Source of the DNA: Emydura subglobosa
Lineage: Eukaryota; Chordata; Testudines; Chelidae
Direction of reading: 5' to 3'
Assembly (NCBI GenBank): GCA_007922225.1
Contig: ML679956.1
Span: 12,807,049 to 12,871,048 of the forward strand
DNA length: 64,000 nt
Shown: positions 47,575 to 59,355 of the stretch, one piece after another
How positions within the stretch are numbered: the stretch's first letter is position 1
Layout of the letters: every line of letters starts with the position of its first letter
Program-made: the position numbers and the translations under genes
Notes under the pieces: model-generated
Told to the model about the DNA's origin: nothing
Databases searched by the model: none
What the model saw: the letters and a program-made list of their open reading frames with translations, nothing else

Positions 47575-48930
47575 TGCAACAAGCCATAGAACAAAACAAT
47601 TCCCATTTGCTGCAGGCTGTCATACACCATCTGCAGTTGGTGGAGCACCACCTCTGGTCCCGGGAAACAAACAGTGACTGGTGGGATCGCATCATTATGA
47701 AAGTGGGGTATGATAAGCAGTGGTTGCAGAACATTTGAATGCGAAAGGCCACTTTCTTGGAACATTGCAGAGAGCTCTCCCCAGCCCTGAAACTCATGAA
47801 TACTCGCTTGAGACCTGCTCAGACAGTGGAGAAGAGAGTGGCCATCGTTCTGTGGAAGCTAGCAATACCAGACTGCTATGGGTCAGTTGGGAATCAATTC
47901 AGAGTCGGTAAATCCACCATGGGAGCAGCTGAGATACAAGTGTGCCCGGCCATTAATAGACTTCTGCTAAGAAGAGTAGTGACTTTGGGAAACGTGGAGG
48001 ACATAGCGGAAGGCTTTTCTGCAATGGGGTTCCCAAACTGTTGGGAATGTCCCAGTCTTTTTGGGTCCTTGGCTTGAAAGCCTTATGAATTTTACATTTT
48101 TCCCTCCGGAGCTGCTCTCCCAGGCACTTGAGGCAGTGATCGTGAGGGTAACTAAGCGGAAAAGCCTTGCCGCAGGAGGCACAAGGCTTAAAGCCAAGTG
48201 GCCAGGCCAGGCCACTCTAAGCCCTGGCACGCACATCCCTATCTTAGCCCTGGACCACCTTGCCACAGAGTGCATCAATCGAAAGGGATACTTCTATGGT
48301 GTTGCAAGCCCTTGTGGATCACAGGGGACGCTTCACTGACATTAATATGGGGTGATCTGGAAAGGTGCACGACACGGGCATCTTTAAGAACTCAGGTCTG
48401 TTAAAAAAAGATGCAGGTGGGCACTTTCTTCCCTAACAAAAAATAAATATTGGGGATGTTGAAATGCCAATAGTGATCTTGGGGGATCCTGTCTACCCCT
48501 TGCTCCTCTGGCTAAGAAGTCCTGCGCTGAGCACCTGGACAGCGAGAAGTGTTTTAATAGGCTTAGCAAGTGCAGAATGGTGGTGGAATATGCATTTGGA
48601 CATTTAAAGGCGCACTTGCGCAGTCTGCTTACTAGGTTAGACCTCAGTGAAAAAAATACATCCCAGTGGTTATCTCTGCCTGCCATGCACTCCATAATGT
48701 CTGTGAGACAAAGGGGGAGAAGTTCCCCTTGGGTTGGGTTGTGGAGGCAGATAGGCTGGCCGTAAATTCTGAGCAGCCAGATGCCACTGCAATGCTGAGA
48801 GCCAATTACAGAGCACTATGCTTCAGGGAAGTATTGAAAAACCGCTTTTGCAAAGAGGCAACAGTAATGTCTGTTGCTTATCTGTGCTGTGCTTTCACTT
48901 CACATCCCCAATCCATCCCGCACTGAGCCA
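47575..48930 (+). pseudogene. Harbinger DDE transposase, broken
   Basis: This is the element's endonuclease/transposase. N-terminal DWWDRI is near 47670, RKATFLEHCRELSPAL at 47742-47790, KRVAIVLWKLA near 47830 and VGKSTMGAAE near 47905. LLLRRVVTLGNVEDI follows near 47965 and ends at GFPNC near 48043. Instead of the catalytic AIDGTH, about 170 bases of unrelated sequence follow. HIPILALDHLATECINRKGYF resumes at 48234. The second acidic site (VILGDPVYPLL) is near 48475 and the last (VEYAFGHLKAHLR, RLDLSEKN) near 48580-48655. The reading ends near 48926. A stop (near 47737), frameshifts near 48300 and 48700 and the lost first Asp make it inactive. Confidence 0.85.
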
Positions 48931-48972
48931 GTTTCCCCCCTTCCCCCCGGTTCCAATCCCTCCTCCTTCCCC

Positions 48973-49149
48973 CTCCCTTTATTCCCTTCTTATGAATAAA
49001 CAAACAGAAATGAATTGCGAGGCAGTATGTTGTCTCCCCCCTCCCCCATCATCCCCCTCTGATCCATTCCCCATCCCTCCCGCCCGACATCCCTCTCCCT
49101 TTATTCCCTTGTTATCAATAAACAAACAGTAATGAATTGTAAAGCAGTA
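48973..49149. repeat. 55-bp direct repeat with poly(A) signals between convergent genes
   Basis: 48973-49027 and 49095-49149 are direct copies (spaced 122 bases, about 6 differences), each with 'ctccctttattccctt' and AATAAAC. Plus-strand AATAAA at 48995 and 49117 would serve the transposase. Minus-strand AATAAA at 49159-49154 would serve the Myb gene. Confidence 0.85.
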
Positions 49150-49303
49150 CTTTTTTATTGTGATCCTTTGCAGAGGGGGGGAAATGGAAGATAATGGAAT
49201 GTTCCACATGCATTGTGTGGGGCCAGGGATACAGAGCCCATTTTGGCTGTGCACACATAAAAGAATCACACATTCCCACTCCTTAAAGGGGCCGTCGCCT
49301 TTC

Positions 49304-51151
49304 TCAGCTCCCCTCAACTGGTGAGGAGTACAGCACGTACTGGACCCTGCTCAACCTCCTCCTAGACCGCTTTGGGGTGGGGGCTAGGAAAGAATGCATT
49401 AGCTCAAAGTTTTGCAGGAGCTGCAGAGGGAGTCCATCTTGCTGCTGAGCTTCCTGAAGCTCAACCAGATGCCTCAACATGTCTGACTGATCACGCATTA
49501 TACGCAGCATCTTTTCTTGTGTTGAACGCGCATTCTCCTGTTCTGCCTTCCTGTTGTCCATGTCCAGTTTGTCAGATAATGAAATCCTCCACGCTCTTAG
49601 CTCTGCGTCAGCAGCCATAGAGGTGTTCATTAGCTCATTAAACATGTCATCCTGGGGATTTTTTTTGCCTTATCTGCGACAGGCACTGTGCAGGAGTATG
49701 AGACAATGGTGTGTTGAAGGCCACATTGTCCACTGTGAGGGAAGCAAAGCACAAGGCACCCATTGTTAACTCATCCCATGGATGAAAAGCAGTGTTACAA
49801 TGTAAAAATAAGTCCCCTGAACATTCGCAAGGGAAGGCTACAACTGCATACCAATGTCTGACTATTGCAGGGGTCAGAGTGCCGTTCCAGCCATGGTAAG
49901 TAAGGGGCTAGTGCATCTGTGTTAGAGAAATCCCCAGTGCCCATGCTGCACAACTCCATGCTCCCTAGAGCAGCATGGATGTTGGGCTCCCAATTGATCA
50001 GGCTTTTAACAAGTGGAAGAAAAGGTGAGGGTTAACTGTCTCAGGAGGAAAAAAATGGGAACCTGTTTGCGGATGCTTAAGGCCCATGGAAACAATATCC
50101 TGCTTAGGGACTTGCGGTGTGCTGAACCAAGAAACCATCCCCAGCTGTGCATTAATGCTCACTTTAAAAAACTTTCTTGGGTGGGTACTGTAAATGTGTG
50201 CCATCTTCCATAGGTAACCATGAGTGATATCAGCCTGCTGAGGGTCACACAGGCAAAAAGGGAGGATTTGCTGCAAGCACCTGGCTACAAGCCTGGCCCT
50301 TATGCTGCTATGCTGTGTTCTGCAATAATGCCTGCACAATTAATAAGAGCGACAGGGGAAAGTGTCCTATCACAGTGGAAGAAATAAGGCTGCTCTCCCA
50401 AGAAACTTGCAAATGATTGCAGAGTACCTACATGAAGCTTTCAGGAGATATGCATGGAGGATTCTCGGAGCATCCCTGTGCACATAAATCTTTTCTGGGG
50501 TGAACCCAATGCTTAGGCACACCAAGTGCAAGGAAGCATAGCCCCACCGCCACACACACCACTTTTTCCCCACTGGTACAAGAGTCTGGACTGGGGATAT
50601 AACCAAAGACATGCAACATGCAGCACATACACACCAGATGTTCCTTCCCTGGCATCCCAGTCAGTCAGTTTCCTGCATCCAGGTGGGCTGTTCCTGTGTT
50701 GCAAACAGCTCCTGGCTTTCAGGGAGAAGGGATACCCCACTCGCCTGCCCCGTTTTCCTGATCATCCTCCCCATCCACTGACTCGTCCTCATTCATCCTG
50801 GCCTCGGATTCCCCCCAAGATATTAATGCTGCATGGTGGCATAATGGTGGGGTCCCTACTGAGAATTGCATGCAGCTCCTCGTAAAAGCAGCATGTTTTG
50901 GGTGAGGAGCCAGAATGGCTAGTTTTCTGATAAGATCAAAGAGCTGAGGCAGGCTTAACGTAGCACTGCTGTGCGTCCCTGTTGTGCCCCTTCTCCAACA
51001 TGCCGAGAGATATCTTCTCGTAGATATCCAAATTTCTTTTGCTTGCTTGGAGCTGAGCCAGAATAGACTCTTCGCCCCAGAGACCAATGAAATCCAAGAC
51101 CAGCTGATCCAAGCTCCAGACTGGAGCACATTTGGGGCGTGCAATCGCCAT
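49304..51151 (-). pseudogene. Harbinger Myb/SANT-like protein, two exons, broken
   Basis: This is the accessory DNA-binding protein of Harbinger elements, which helps bring the transposase to the ends. The start Met is at 51151. The Myb/SANT-like domain runs to about 50940, with VWSLDQLVLDFIGLWGEESI, then KRNLDIYEKISLGM and RDAQQCYVK. A frameshift near 50935 leads to an acidic tail (EDESVDGEDDQEN) near 50780. The exon probably ends near 50640 with a GT-rich donor. The last exon (49645-49304) encodes a coiled, charged region (MFNELMNTSMAADAELRAWR, then MRDQSDMLRHLVELQEAQQQ) ending in a basic patch (TPKRSRRRL). About 1 kb between looks intronic. It faces the transposase gene. Confidence 0.8.
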
Positions 51152-51535
51152 GATCAGTTGTGCTGGCAAGCTCTCTCCATGCTGACCAAACGGGAAATGG
51201 GAATTCAACATTTCCCAGGGATTGCAGGTAGGACCTATTTCTTGTTTACATGGCCACAGTGCAGCAGAATGCAAATGTGTAGAGTGGACACAACAGAGCA
51301 TTATGGGATATCTCCCGAAGGCCAATGACATTGAATTACGTTGCGCTCTGCCTACACTGACACTCATTTGACCCACAGAATTTGACTTCAGCACTACGGC
51401 ACTTCCAGAGGTGGTTTTATTAAGTCGAATTTTACCGTGATTTAGGTTGGCAGAACTGACATGCCAGTGGAGAGGCATACTTTAGGTGGTTGACGTAAGC
51501 CGCATTATGTCAACCTACATTGTCATGTAGGCCAG

Positions 51536-51960
51536 GCCAGAGTCAAATAGTAATTATTTTCTGCCCTGCTTGTAGCTTTAAAGTTAGCACGAACATTTCA
51601 GCTACTAGCTGGTGATCAGGGAGAACGAAGTATGTAAATTGCAGAGCACTTTCCTATTCCTCTTATAAAACAGTTTCTGAAGAAGATCTTGTGGTTGAGA
51701 CAGTTTGTCAACTTTATTTTCTGCTCTGAGGGGCAGTTGAGATTTCAAGCATAAAAAAGACGTGAAAGGAGACTGAAATAAAGAACGGAAGCACAGGAAG
51801 AGAGGAGAAAGCAAAAGAAGTACAACCCACATCCAAACACCAGTGTGTTGAGGCAAGGGGAACATACACTATCCAAAAACAGAAAGAAACAGAGAATAGA
51901 GAAAATTGCTTAAATTTGAGATGGGATATTGATACAGTAGCTGAAAAATGTAGAAATAAA
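51536..51960. other. Non-coding DNA, nothing recognised
   Basis: A-rich DNA between the Harbinger element and the next repeats. No gene was seen. Confidence 0.5.
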
Positions 51961-52070
51961 GGGCTCAATTGTGGATCAGATTCTTCCTGTCACACAAGTT
52001 TTACAAAAAAGTAACCACATTCATTTCAGTTGAATTGCTTCCAATTTACACCATGAGATCACAATCTCCC
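51961..52070. repeat. Palindromic repeat, family 2, diverged
   Basis: 'ggctcaattgtggatcagat', 'catttcagttgaattgc' core and 'ccaatttacaccatgagatc' follow family 2 order. Confidence 0.45.
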
Positions 52071-52641
52071 TTCTACAATGTGAAAGAGTCTCTCTTTATG
52101 CACAGACATTTTTCTCCAAATTAGGGTGCAAGTCTACAGCAAACAGAACCAAGAAGTACAACTTCACACCAGCCTGATTACAGTGAAAGGTAACTAGTCA
52201 TTGACTATCAGCATCAGAAAGCAAAGATTACACTGTCTTTTTTCTGAGACACTATGCCAGGCAACTCCAAAAATCAAAAGACCCAGCAGGCAAATGAACC
52301 AAGACAGAGACAAAAAAGCAAAACAAGGTAAACAAGGAGTCCACAATTCAGCAGCTGAAAAACTATCAAGAGTCAAGACCCAGAGAAAGAAGATGCCCAG
52401 GGCTGGTGTACTGTTTTGTCATGGTAGGTTACTAATAAGCAGCAGAAAAACCTGGGATCACGTGTGCTCTTTGGCAGTCTCACTCAGGCTAGCAGAGCTC
52501 AAACAAATTGTGGTAACTGTGTACTTCAACCCCTTTAGGAAAAAGATACTCTGACTCCTGATGTACTTCCACAAAGCAGATCACCTAGCCACCTTTAGAG
52601 CCAGAGGACAAGCAAGGCGATGGCAGATGACTACTGGAGCA
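52071..52641. other. Non-coding DNA, nothing recognised
   Basis: A 117-codon plus-strand frame (52201-52554) is Lys/Gln/Ser-rich with no domain and is regarded as noise. Confidence 0.45.
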
Positions 52642-52985
52642 TGTGTACACTGAGTGGTACACAAAAGGAACCAGGAGTGGGACCCCAGACTCGGAGGCTA
52701 GATGTCAAAGCCAAGGAACAGAGCCAGAGTCAGGAATCAGAGCCCAGTGTTAGACCAGGTTAGCCGGAGTGAGGCAAGGCTGGGTCCAAGAAAGGAGCAG
52801 CAGCTATTGCAGCCATGGACAAATGCACTGAGCACCCAGCACCCTGCTGCTGATTTTAAGAGCAGGTCTGCTAATCCCATCAGTCAATTGGGTGGCTTGG
52901 CCTATCAGGCAACTGAAATGGGGCCCAGCTGCTCTAATTAGACTGCCTGGGGGTTAAGCTAGCAGATAAACACAGTACTCCCTCC
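52642..52985 (-). repeat. Gypsy 3' LTR
   Basis: A direct repeat of 54602-54969, with shared 'gtcaggaatcagagc', 'gtgaggcaaggc' and 'gctaat(t)ccc...tcaattg/tcaatgg' blocks. The divergence suggests an old insertion. Confidence 0.8.
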
Positions 52986-53147
52986 TCCAAGAGAACCTCC
53001 TACAGGCCCCCGTATTGAACTTATCAGGGTAAGTTTAGTTAGTGAAACTCATGCAGCAGGTCCTGGCATGAATATTTTCCACTGGTTCTCAGGATCATTT
53101 GTCCAGACCGTAACGCTCCCAAATCCATTAAGTGCTGGAGTTTTCCC

Positions 53148-53519
53148 CTAACTTGATTGTTGACAATCAAGAATTTGCCAAAACAAACATTCCTCTTGAT
53201 CCTGGATGGTGACTGGCAAGGACGGCATGGTGGACTGGGTCCGAAAAGGATTCACAATGTGAGGCTTCAAGTGGGTAAATCCTGAGGGACTCGGGCAACT
53301 GGAATCTGAATGCCACTGGACTGACCCAGGCCAGAATCTTAAATGGACCCAGGTACTGGTGGCCAACTTAACTGACAGGTACAATGACCTAAAATTCGGA
53401 GTGGACAACCAAACCTTGTCCCCTGCATCAAGGTTGGGGGCATCCTGGTAGCACTGGTCACCATGGTGCTCATAAGCCTCCTTAGCAGAGGTCAGCTGTT
53501 CATTCAATTCTTGGTGCAT
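53148..53519 (-). pseudogene. Gypsy integrase C-terminal end with chromodomain start
   Basis: MHQELNEQLTSAKEAYEHHG and DAPNLDAGDKVWLST match the end of a Ty3/Gypsy integrase, including the GDKVWLS motif after the core domain. QDQEECLFWQILDCQ near the end matches the start of a chromodomain, as in chromoviruses. The middle is diverged, with a probable frameshift (normal GPF region reads VHLRFWPGS). The frame closes at 53148. Confidence 0.8.
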
Positions 53520-53534
53520 GGCAGAGATGGGAAG

Positions 53535-54330
53535 TTAAATCTGCAGCAGCAGGTACCAGAGACTTGACAGGGATGTGAGAGTGAAACTGAGGATGAAACC
53601 CACAGCTGGTGAAGAAGGGGCTTTGTTGGGTGGAGATGTGTTGGATTCTGGGTAGCCATCACCAGAGTACCAGCAGACAAATCTCAAAATTGGATACTGG
53701 AAGGAGGGGAAGAATACCAGCCCAGCCCAATCCCCTCTAATGGGCCTGGGACTTGATGTTTTCCCAGCCGGGACGCAGGTCAGGCCTTTGCAGGACAGCT
53801 CAATGCAAAGTGTCCAGGTTCTTCCCAGTACAGGCATAAACCCACCCTTTGGTATCAATTTTTCTCAGCATCAGAAAACCAGGGCTGGGCTCAGCTGATT
53901 TACATGGGCTCGGCCAGCAACTGGCGAGTTGGGGCTCTGGAAAACCAGCAAAACACAAGAGGCTGAGCTTCACTCTCGGACAGAGTTCAATTAGAATCAA
54001 CCAGGCCTGGTGGGGACGCCACCTGTGCCAACTAGTCTTTGATTTTTTTGCTGAGGCTGAGCCGGAAGTCGTAATGCTGCACAGCCTCCTTCCACTCCAA
54101 GTCTGCTACCAGGCGTCGAAATTCTGCAGTGAATTTGGTAACAGATAGGCATGCCCCTGGCACGATGCTTAGAGCACAGCCTTTTTCTGTGCTTGTGCGG
54201 TTCAGGTCATCAAAGATTACTGCCATAACTCACCCAAAGTTTTCAAACAGGCCCAGGAGCGGGCTCAATTTCTCCAGGAGCAAGGGAGTCCAAATCAGGC
54301 CTCCTCAGTCAGCAAGCTGATGGTAGTCCT
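53535..54330 (-). pseudogene. Gypsy gag, broken
   Basis: A gag capsid C-terminal region is recognisable: SVTKFTAEFRRLVADLEWKE (54150-54090), DFRLSLSKKIKD to 54032, then ASPPGLVDSN in another frame near 54015. A decayed zinc-knuckle region (ACTGKNLDTLH near 53835) follows. Then come non-gag frames that end where the integrase remnant begins, marking the internal deletion. Several frameshifts and stops are present. Confidence 0.75.
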
Positions 54331-54601
54331 ACCAGGCCTTGGTTGATGGTGAACGCTCACGGTTTCAAGAGGAACAGAAGCGAACACAGATTCAGGAATC
54401 CAGGGAATTCGCCGCGGTCACCACTGAACTTATTGGACAGTGGAATCTTCGGTTGGGGGGCTGGGCAGCAACACAAGCCTGCAAGTTCTGCACAGTGCAC
54501 GCTATCTCCAAGAGGGAGATGTTTGTTTTGGTAGGATCGCTGCCAGCAGAGAACAGGGCCCCTTTTCTCCTGATGGTTTCCTTTTTGCAGGCTGCTCACA
54601 C

Positions 54602-54969
54602 TGTTAGGGACTGTCTAGGGTGTGGGTGGTCATGTCTAGCCATCAGAGCCCAGGGTCAGAACCAGAGTCCGATGCCGGAGCCAAAGTCAGGAATCAGAGC
54701 TGAGGTTCAGAACAGGGTCACCTGGGGTGAGGCAAGGCAGGAGCGGGCCTGGGACCAAGGCAGGAGCAGGGCTGGATCCAATGCTGGGAATAAGCAGGTG
54801 CTATCACAGATGGGGGCAAATGCTTTGAACAGCCAGTACCAGGCTGAGCACATCTGCTAATTCCCTCAACTCATCAGGCAGTTCAATGGAACCCAGCTGT
54901 GCTTGTTTAGACTGCCACTGAGTGAAACCAGCAGGTAAGCAAGCTAGCTGCCCATCCTCACTCCTGACA
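54602..54969 (-). repeat. Gypsy 5' LTR
   Basis: On the minus strand it begins TGTCAGGAGTG and ends CCCTAACA, the TG...CA termini of an LTR, 368 bases. No convincing primer binding site was recognised next to it. Confidence 0.8.
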
Positions 54970-55124
54970 CAGCACCTCTCTGCAGATGCTATTTCTAGCC
55001 TGTTGCAAAAGTACCAGTTTGCATGCCTCCCATCTTCCCTTTGACCCCTTTGGCCCAATCCAGCAAAGCACTTAGAGGTGTAAGAATACAGGTTGTTGTC
55101 CTGAAGAATGTATAGACTAATCCC

Positions 55125-55256
55125 TGCCTGATCCAGCAAAGCACTTGAACTCGGGCTTAATTATTAAAAAAGCCAAGTTAGCCCCACTGACATTGAATGG
55201 GACTCTCATAGTTAACATTAAGCTCAAGTTTAAGTGCTTTGCTGTATCAGAGCCTT
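55125..55256. repeat. Palindromic repeat, family 1
   Basis: 'ctgatccagcaaagcacttg' at the left is inverted at the right as 'aagtgctttgctgtatcag', around 'cccactgacattgaatggga'. A further half copy ('cccaatccagcaaagcactt') lies at 55053. Confidence 0.85.
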
Positions 55257-57824
55257 GGACTGTAAATTCTTCAGGACATGGACCTGTTCTTACACATCTG
55301 TAAACTGTCTAGGACACAATTCTTCATCCTTAATGTGATGCAGTATAGCACTGCCACACTGGCTCCCTTTGTTGCTACACTGTGGAGCAATCAAAAAGTA
55401 GGTTTCACAGCATCAGGTCTGAAGGAATCAGCATTCACTTTCTTTTTTTAACTGTCTACCTGCAAAAATCATCATCAATTCTGGGGAACACAAAAAGGAA
55501 GACCCAAGTAAAATAAACCCTGGAAATACTGTACTTGCGCAAAAGAAAATTTTGAGTTATAGATATTCTGTATTAAATGTGATCTAGAAAGACCAGACTA
55601 GATTAAATCCCTGTGAGAGTCCATCCAGTCAGTATGTCTACAGAATGCATGGTGTCCAGAGTTAAATCCTGCATTAACTTTATACTTATCCTTTAGATGT
55701 CAATACTATTTATATACATTGTCTTACTAAATGTGTACTAGACATGCTGGCTATATAGTACATGCACGATAAATAGGACAAAGACATTATAAACAATATG
55801 TACTAGCGTGCCAAGATTTTCTGCCGGCAGAGGTGGTTGCTAGTTGCCTTTAAAATACAACAGTACCCTATTTTGCAACTTTCTAAATAATGTATATGCT
55901 GTGTATCCATCCAGCCAAATGAACATTAATAAATCACATTTTGCCTCCAACCAGACATCTCAAATAACCTCCATCCACTCACCCCCTCTCCTGTATGAAG
56001 TAAATAAACAAAGAGGAAGCACCACACAGCATCAATCACAGTACAGATTCCTCCAGCACATGCCACTACCTCCAATAAGTAAAGGAATGTATCAAGGTAG
56101 TGATCACTCTCTACCATTAGAGGTTTAAAATCATCTCAGTTGCAGCAAACTCAGACAACACCTATCAGGCAGCAGCATGTGGAGGAGTTCATGCCAGAAC
56201 TTGCCCTTTCCAGATGTCATTACATCTTTATCATCATTCTTTTGCTGGCCTTCTGCTTACGGGATTCTCTACTCCCAAATAGCATCTCCTCCTGTGCCTG
56301 GACTGGCAATGTGTGATCTTGCCCCACATTCTTGCTCTGAGTTGCTAACTCTGGCTAAGTCTAATTTATTGATCGATTTATGAACTGACCTCCATCCAGG
56401 AAAAGCACACATGTAGGAGACAGGAAACATGGAAAGGTCGCATTCAATAAATGATTTGAAGGACGCTCCATGAAGGTGCTAGTTTTTGCACCCAACCTGA
56501 ACAAGAAAAGGGGTCACGCTCTCAGTCCAGCACAGGCCACCACCATCTACCTAGAAACATTGTGCCTTCACAATAGTTCTTGCCTTCCCCAACCACAACA
56601 GTCGTATGGTCCTGGAGCGGGGCTACCAAGCCTATTCCTGAATGGCACCCACTCCTCCCCCCCCACCACTATTTTACACCCATAATCCCTATGAATTTCT
56701 AGAGGAGCAATTCCCAGAACAGTGACTACCTCTAGATACCCCCTTTTTGCATCTGCAGAGCATCAGCAGCACATTTCCCACACAGAAGGGCTTCCCCAGT
56801 CTTTGGGACCAGCAAGAACCTTGCTGTGGACTCATTGTGCCTGTGCCATCACTGCTCACATGAGTTTGGGAGTAGAGGGAAGTATATGACTCGGAGTATT
56901 TTCCTTGGAACAATGATCCATCAGGTCTAGTATCTTGACTGACAGTATCCAACACCCAAGGAAGCACAGAGAAGGTCTTTTTGTTCATCAAAGAAAGAAA
57001 CAGTTTGCTTCCAAAAGATGCAGGCAGCTCACAATCATTCACAAAGTATATCATCTGAAATCACCAGAACACAGACTGTAGCTTCTTTAATACAAATAAA
57101 GATATTTATCTATATAGTCTGGAGTGATGGCAGTGAATTCATAATTAAGGTTGTTACCAGCTTTGCATTATAAGTCAGATTTTGACCCTCCTGCCTCTAA
57201 CTTCTTCATAAAAACTGTTTAAGATCTAACAAGCAATAGGCCCAAACTTGATCTGCACAACCAAATGTTAGAGGTTCAGCACGAAAGAATTTAAAATCTG
57301 GACTTGAATGGGGAACTGAATTTGCAACTCAGGCCCACCTCTGTTTAATGTGTCCATCCCCCCGGCCACCTCAACACATGAGCTTATTATGCTCTCCTCT
57401 GAGAGTTATATAAAGCAAAAAGCATTAAAGTTTAAACACAATTACTTCCTTGCTTACCTCATTAATAAAAGACAAAGAACGGTAATAGGTTTTGGAATTT
57501 ATCTAGTTATTGTGCTCTAATTGCCACATAAAACTTCAATTTATGGCACAGAAAGTGTCCAGACTAAAAAAAATTAACTTGTCTGCAGCTTGTTTGGCTT
57601 CTTCACGTTTACAAAGCACAGGATTAGCTTTGTAAATGCAATAAGAATTGTATTATACATTTCTGCATAGCTAGAAAACTTGCTTTAATTATTTGCCTAT
57701 TAAGCCAGAAAGAAGAATGTCTCAAGTGCCAATCACTTTGGTACATATAATCCTATTTTATGAATTAGTATTATTACTATTCTTTATAATTTGTATTACA
57801 ATAGCACTTCAAGGTTCCCATTCT
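55257..57824. other. Non-coding DNA, nothing recognised
   Basis: No gene is supported. A minus-strand frame at 57054-56689 (121 codons) has no domain, and its composition and lack of context suggest chance. Confidence 0.45.
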
Positions 57825-58030
57825 GCAAGGTCTTTTTTTTGTGTGTGCTAGCTTTACAATCTTAATAGACAAAAGAGAGTATTATCCTAATCATTTTTCA
57901 GATGGAGAACTAAGGTACAAAAATATAAAGTGACTTGCCCAAGGTCAAAAAGTATGTTTGTGACAGAACCAGGAATTGAACCCAGATCTTCTAAGCATCA
58001 CTCAAGTACATTAACCACAAGGGCTTTCTT
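57825..58030 (-). repeat. MIR-like SINE (inverted)
   Basis: The plus-strand 'catttttcagatggagaact', 'aagtgacttgcccaaggtca' and 'ccaggaattgaacccagatc' are an inverted MIR core and tRNA-like head. Confidence 0.85.
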
Positions 58031-59320
58031 ATTCTTAAGTTTTAGCAATTCTACCTGCTGTATACAAAAACACCACTCCTGCTCACCATCTTAAAAAAGA
58101 AAGGCTACTATGAGCTCCCAATTTCAGGCATCACAAATAAAATCCTGTAAATAAAAGTATGTTTTTAAGGCTGACTGCCCGATCTCAGATCAGGATCAGT
58201 TTAGAGTTGTCAGAAGAGGTTACAGATGAAAAAAAATTATTTGAACATACAAGGTAGCCTGACAGACAATAAATCAAAAAGTGAAAGTGACATCTGCAAA
58301 TTCTGCCAGAGGGCACTGGGTCGTGTCCATCTATTTTCAAAGCTTTTGCAGAGGGAAAACAAATAAATTCAGAATCACTTTGTTTTCCGCTTTACCTGAT
58401 CCACGATAGAATAAAAGAGACATACTAACCCTTACTCCCCCCCCCACCAACACATTCTGTACTTATTAGTGACGGTTTATTTCATTCTCCTATCCCAAGA
58501 AAAGGCAACTACAGAAGAAATCGCTACATGATTTAACAGATGCTAGTCATTAGTAATTAGTGCAATGTTAGAAGTAATGTTAGCTTTATCAAACTGAGCC
58601 ACTGGTTTCTTATTACTCCTGATCCAAGCCCTACAGCCAGCTCTGGACAGCCAGACTCCTGCACCTACATGGAGCCTCATTCGTGACAATCAATAGAGCT
58701 CCACGAATGTGCTAGGGGATGCCCACACAGAACTCATTGCAATGTGTTCAGGCCTAAGACATCAGGTTCAAAAAGATAGCTCTGCAGTTTTGGATTTGTT
58801 CATATACATAAAGCTGCCATTATTTTTCATATGAATGTTACCAGCATGGCTCCTAACAGCAATTCAGAAGGACAGCAACACACTGCTGTGTGAACAGCAA
58901 TGCAGGCTTCTGTAACATGTCAAAGCTACGATTTTGGCACAGATGTCAAGGCATTCATGGTAATCATTTACTCATGAATCTGAATAAAGTCCATGATGAA
59001 CCCACCCTGCACTCAACCTAAATTAGCGGCATTTCTTCCGCGAGGTTGGTCCCAGCTCCCTGCCCCAGGCACTGTGACCTGGCATACATAGTTGCAGTGC
59101 CACTGAGGTTTGGCCCATCCGCCCCTTCATAGATGGAGATGTGAGGCAGACTTGTCAAACCTCAGTGGCATGCAACCATGTGTGCCAGGTTGTAATGCCC
59201 GGAATGGGGAGCTGGGCCCAGTCCTGTGCAAACTGGAGCTGCTGCTGTGGCTTGATCTCACTGCGCGACCCCCTCCCCCAACTGTCTGTAACTTTTTTCT
59301 TCCCTTGCACCATTTACTAA
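58031..59320. other. Non-coding DNA, nothing recognised
   Basis: No gene was seen. A C run lies at 58437-58446. Confidence 0.5.
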
Positions 59321-59323
59321 AAA

Positions 59324-59354
<31 letters not shown>

Positions 59355-59355
59355 T
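59321..59355. repeat. A13 plus (AT)n microsatellite
   Basis: A poly(A) run passes into a dinucleotide AT tract. It causes spurious isoleucine/tyrosine-rich frames on both strands. Confidence 0.95.

Larger units (their letters stand above)
47125..51535. mobile_element. Harbinger (PIF) DNA transposon with two convergent genes
   Basis: A near full-length PIF/Harbinger element. The plus strand carries a decayed DDE transposase and the minus strand a Myb/SANT-like DNA-binding protein. Both point to the middle, where facing poly(A) signals lie. Both element ends carry 'ttaagtcga' segments (about 47162-47172 and 51420-51430). A 'cccacagtgca' block near the left end mirrors 'cattatgggata' near the right. 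Exact terminal inverted repeats and the 3-bp target duplication could not be set, so the outer limits are approximate. Both genes are disabled. Confidence 0.85.
52642..54969 (-). mobile_element. Internally deleted Ty3/Gypsy retrotransposon with two LTRs
   Basis: The element reads on the minus strand: 5' LTR (54969-54602), decayed gag, then directly the integrase end, then 3' LTR (about 52985-52642). A purine-rich tract (ggaggaggga on the minus strand) lies just before the 3' LTR. Protease, reverse transcriptase, RNase H and most of integrase are missing. At about 2.3 kb it is a deletion derivative, not mobile by itself. Confidence 0.85.

Noticed and set aside
50013..50885. Frames of 66-119 codons inside the Harbinger element
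   Set aside because: They lie in the presumed intron or antisense of the Myb/SANT-like gene and lack domains.
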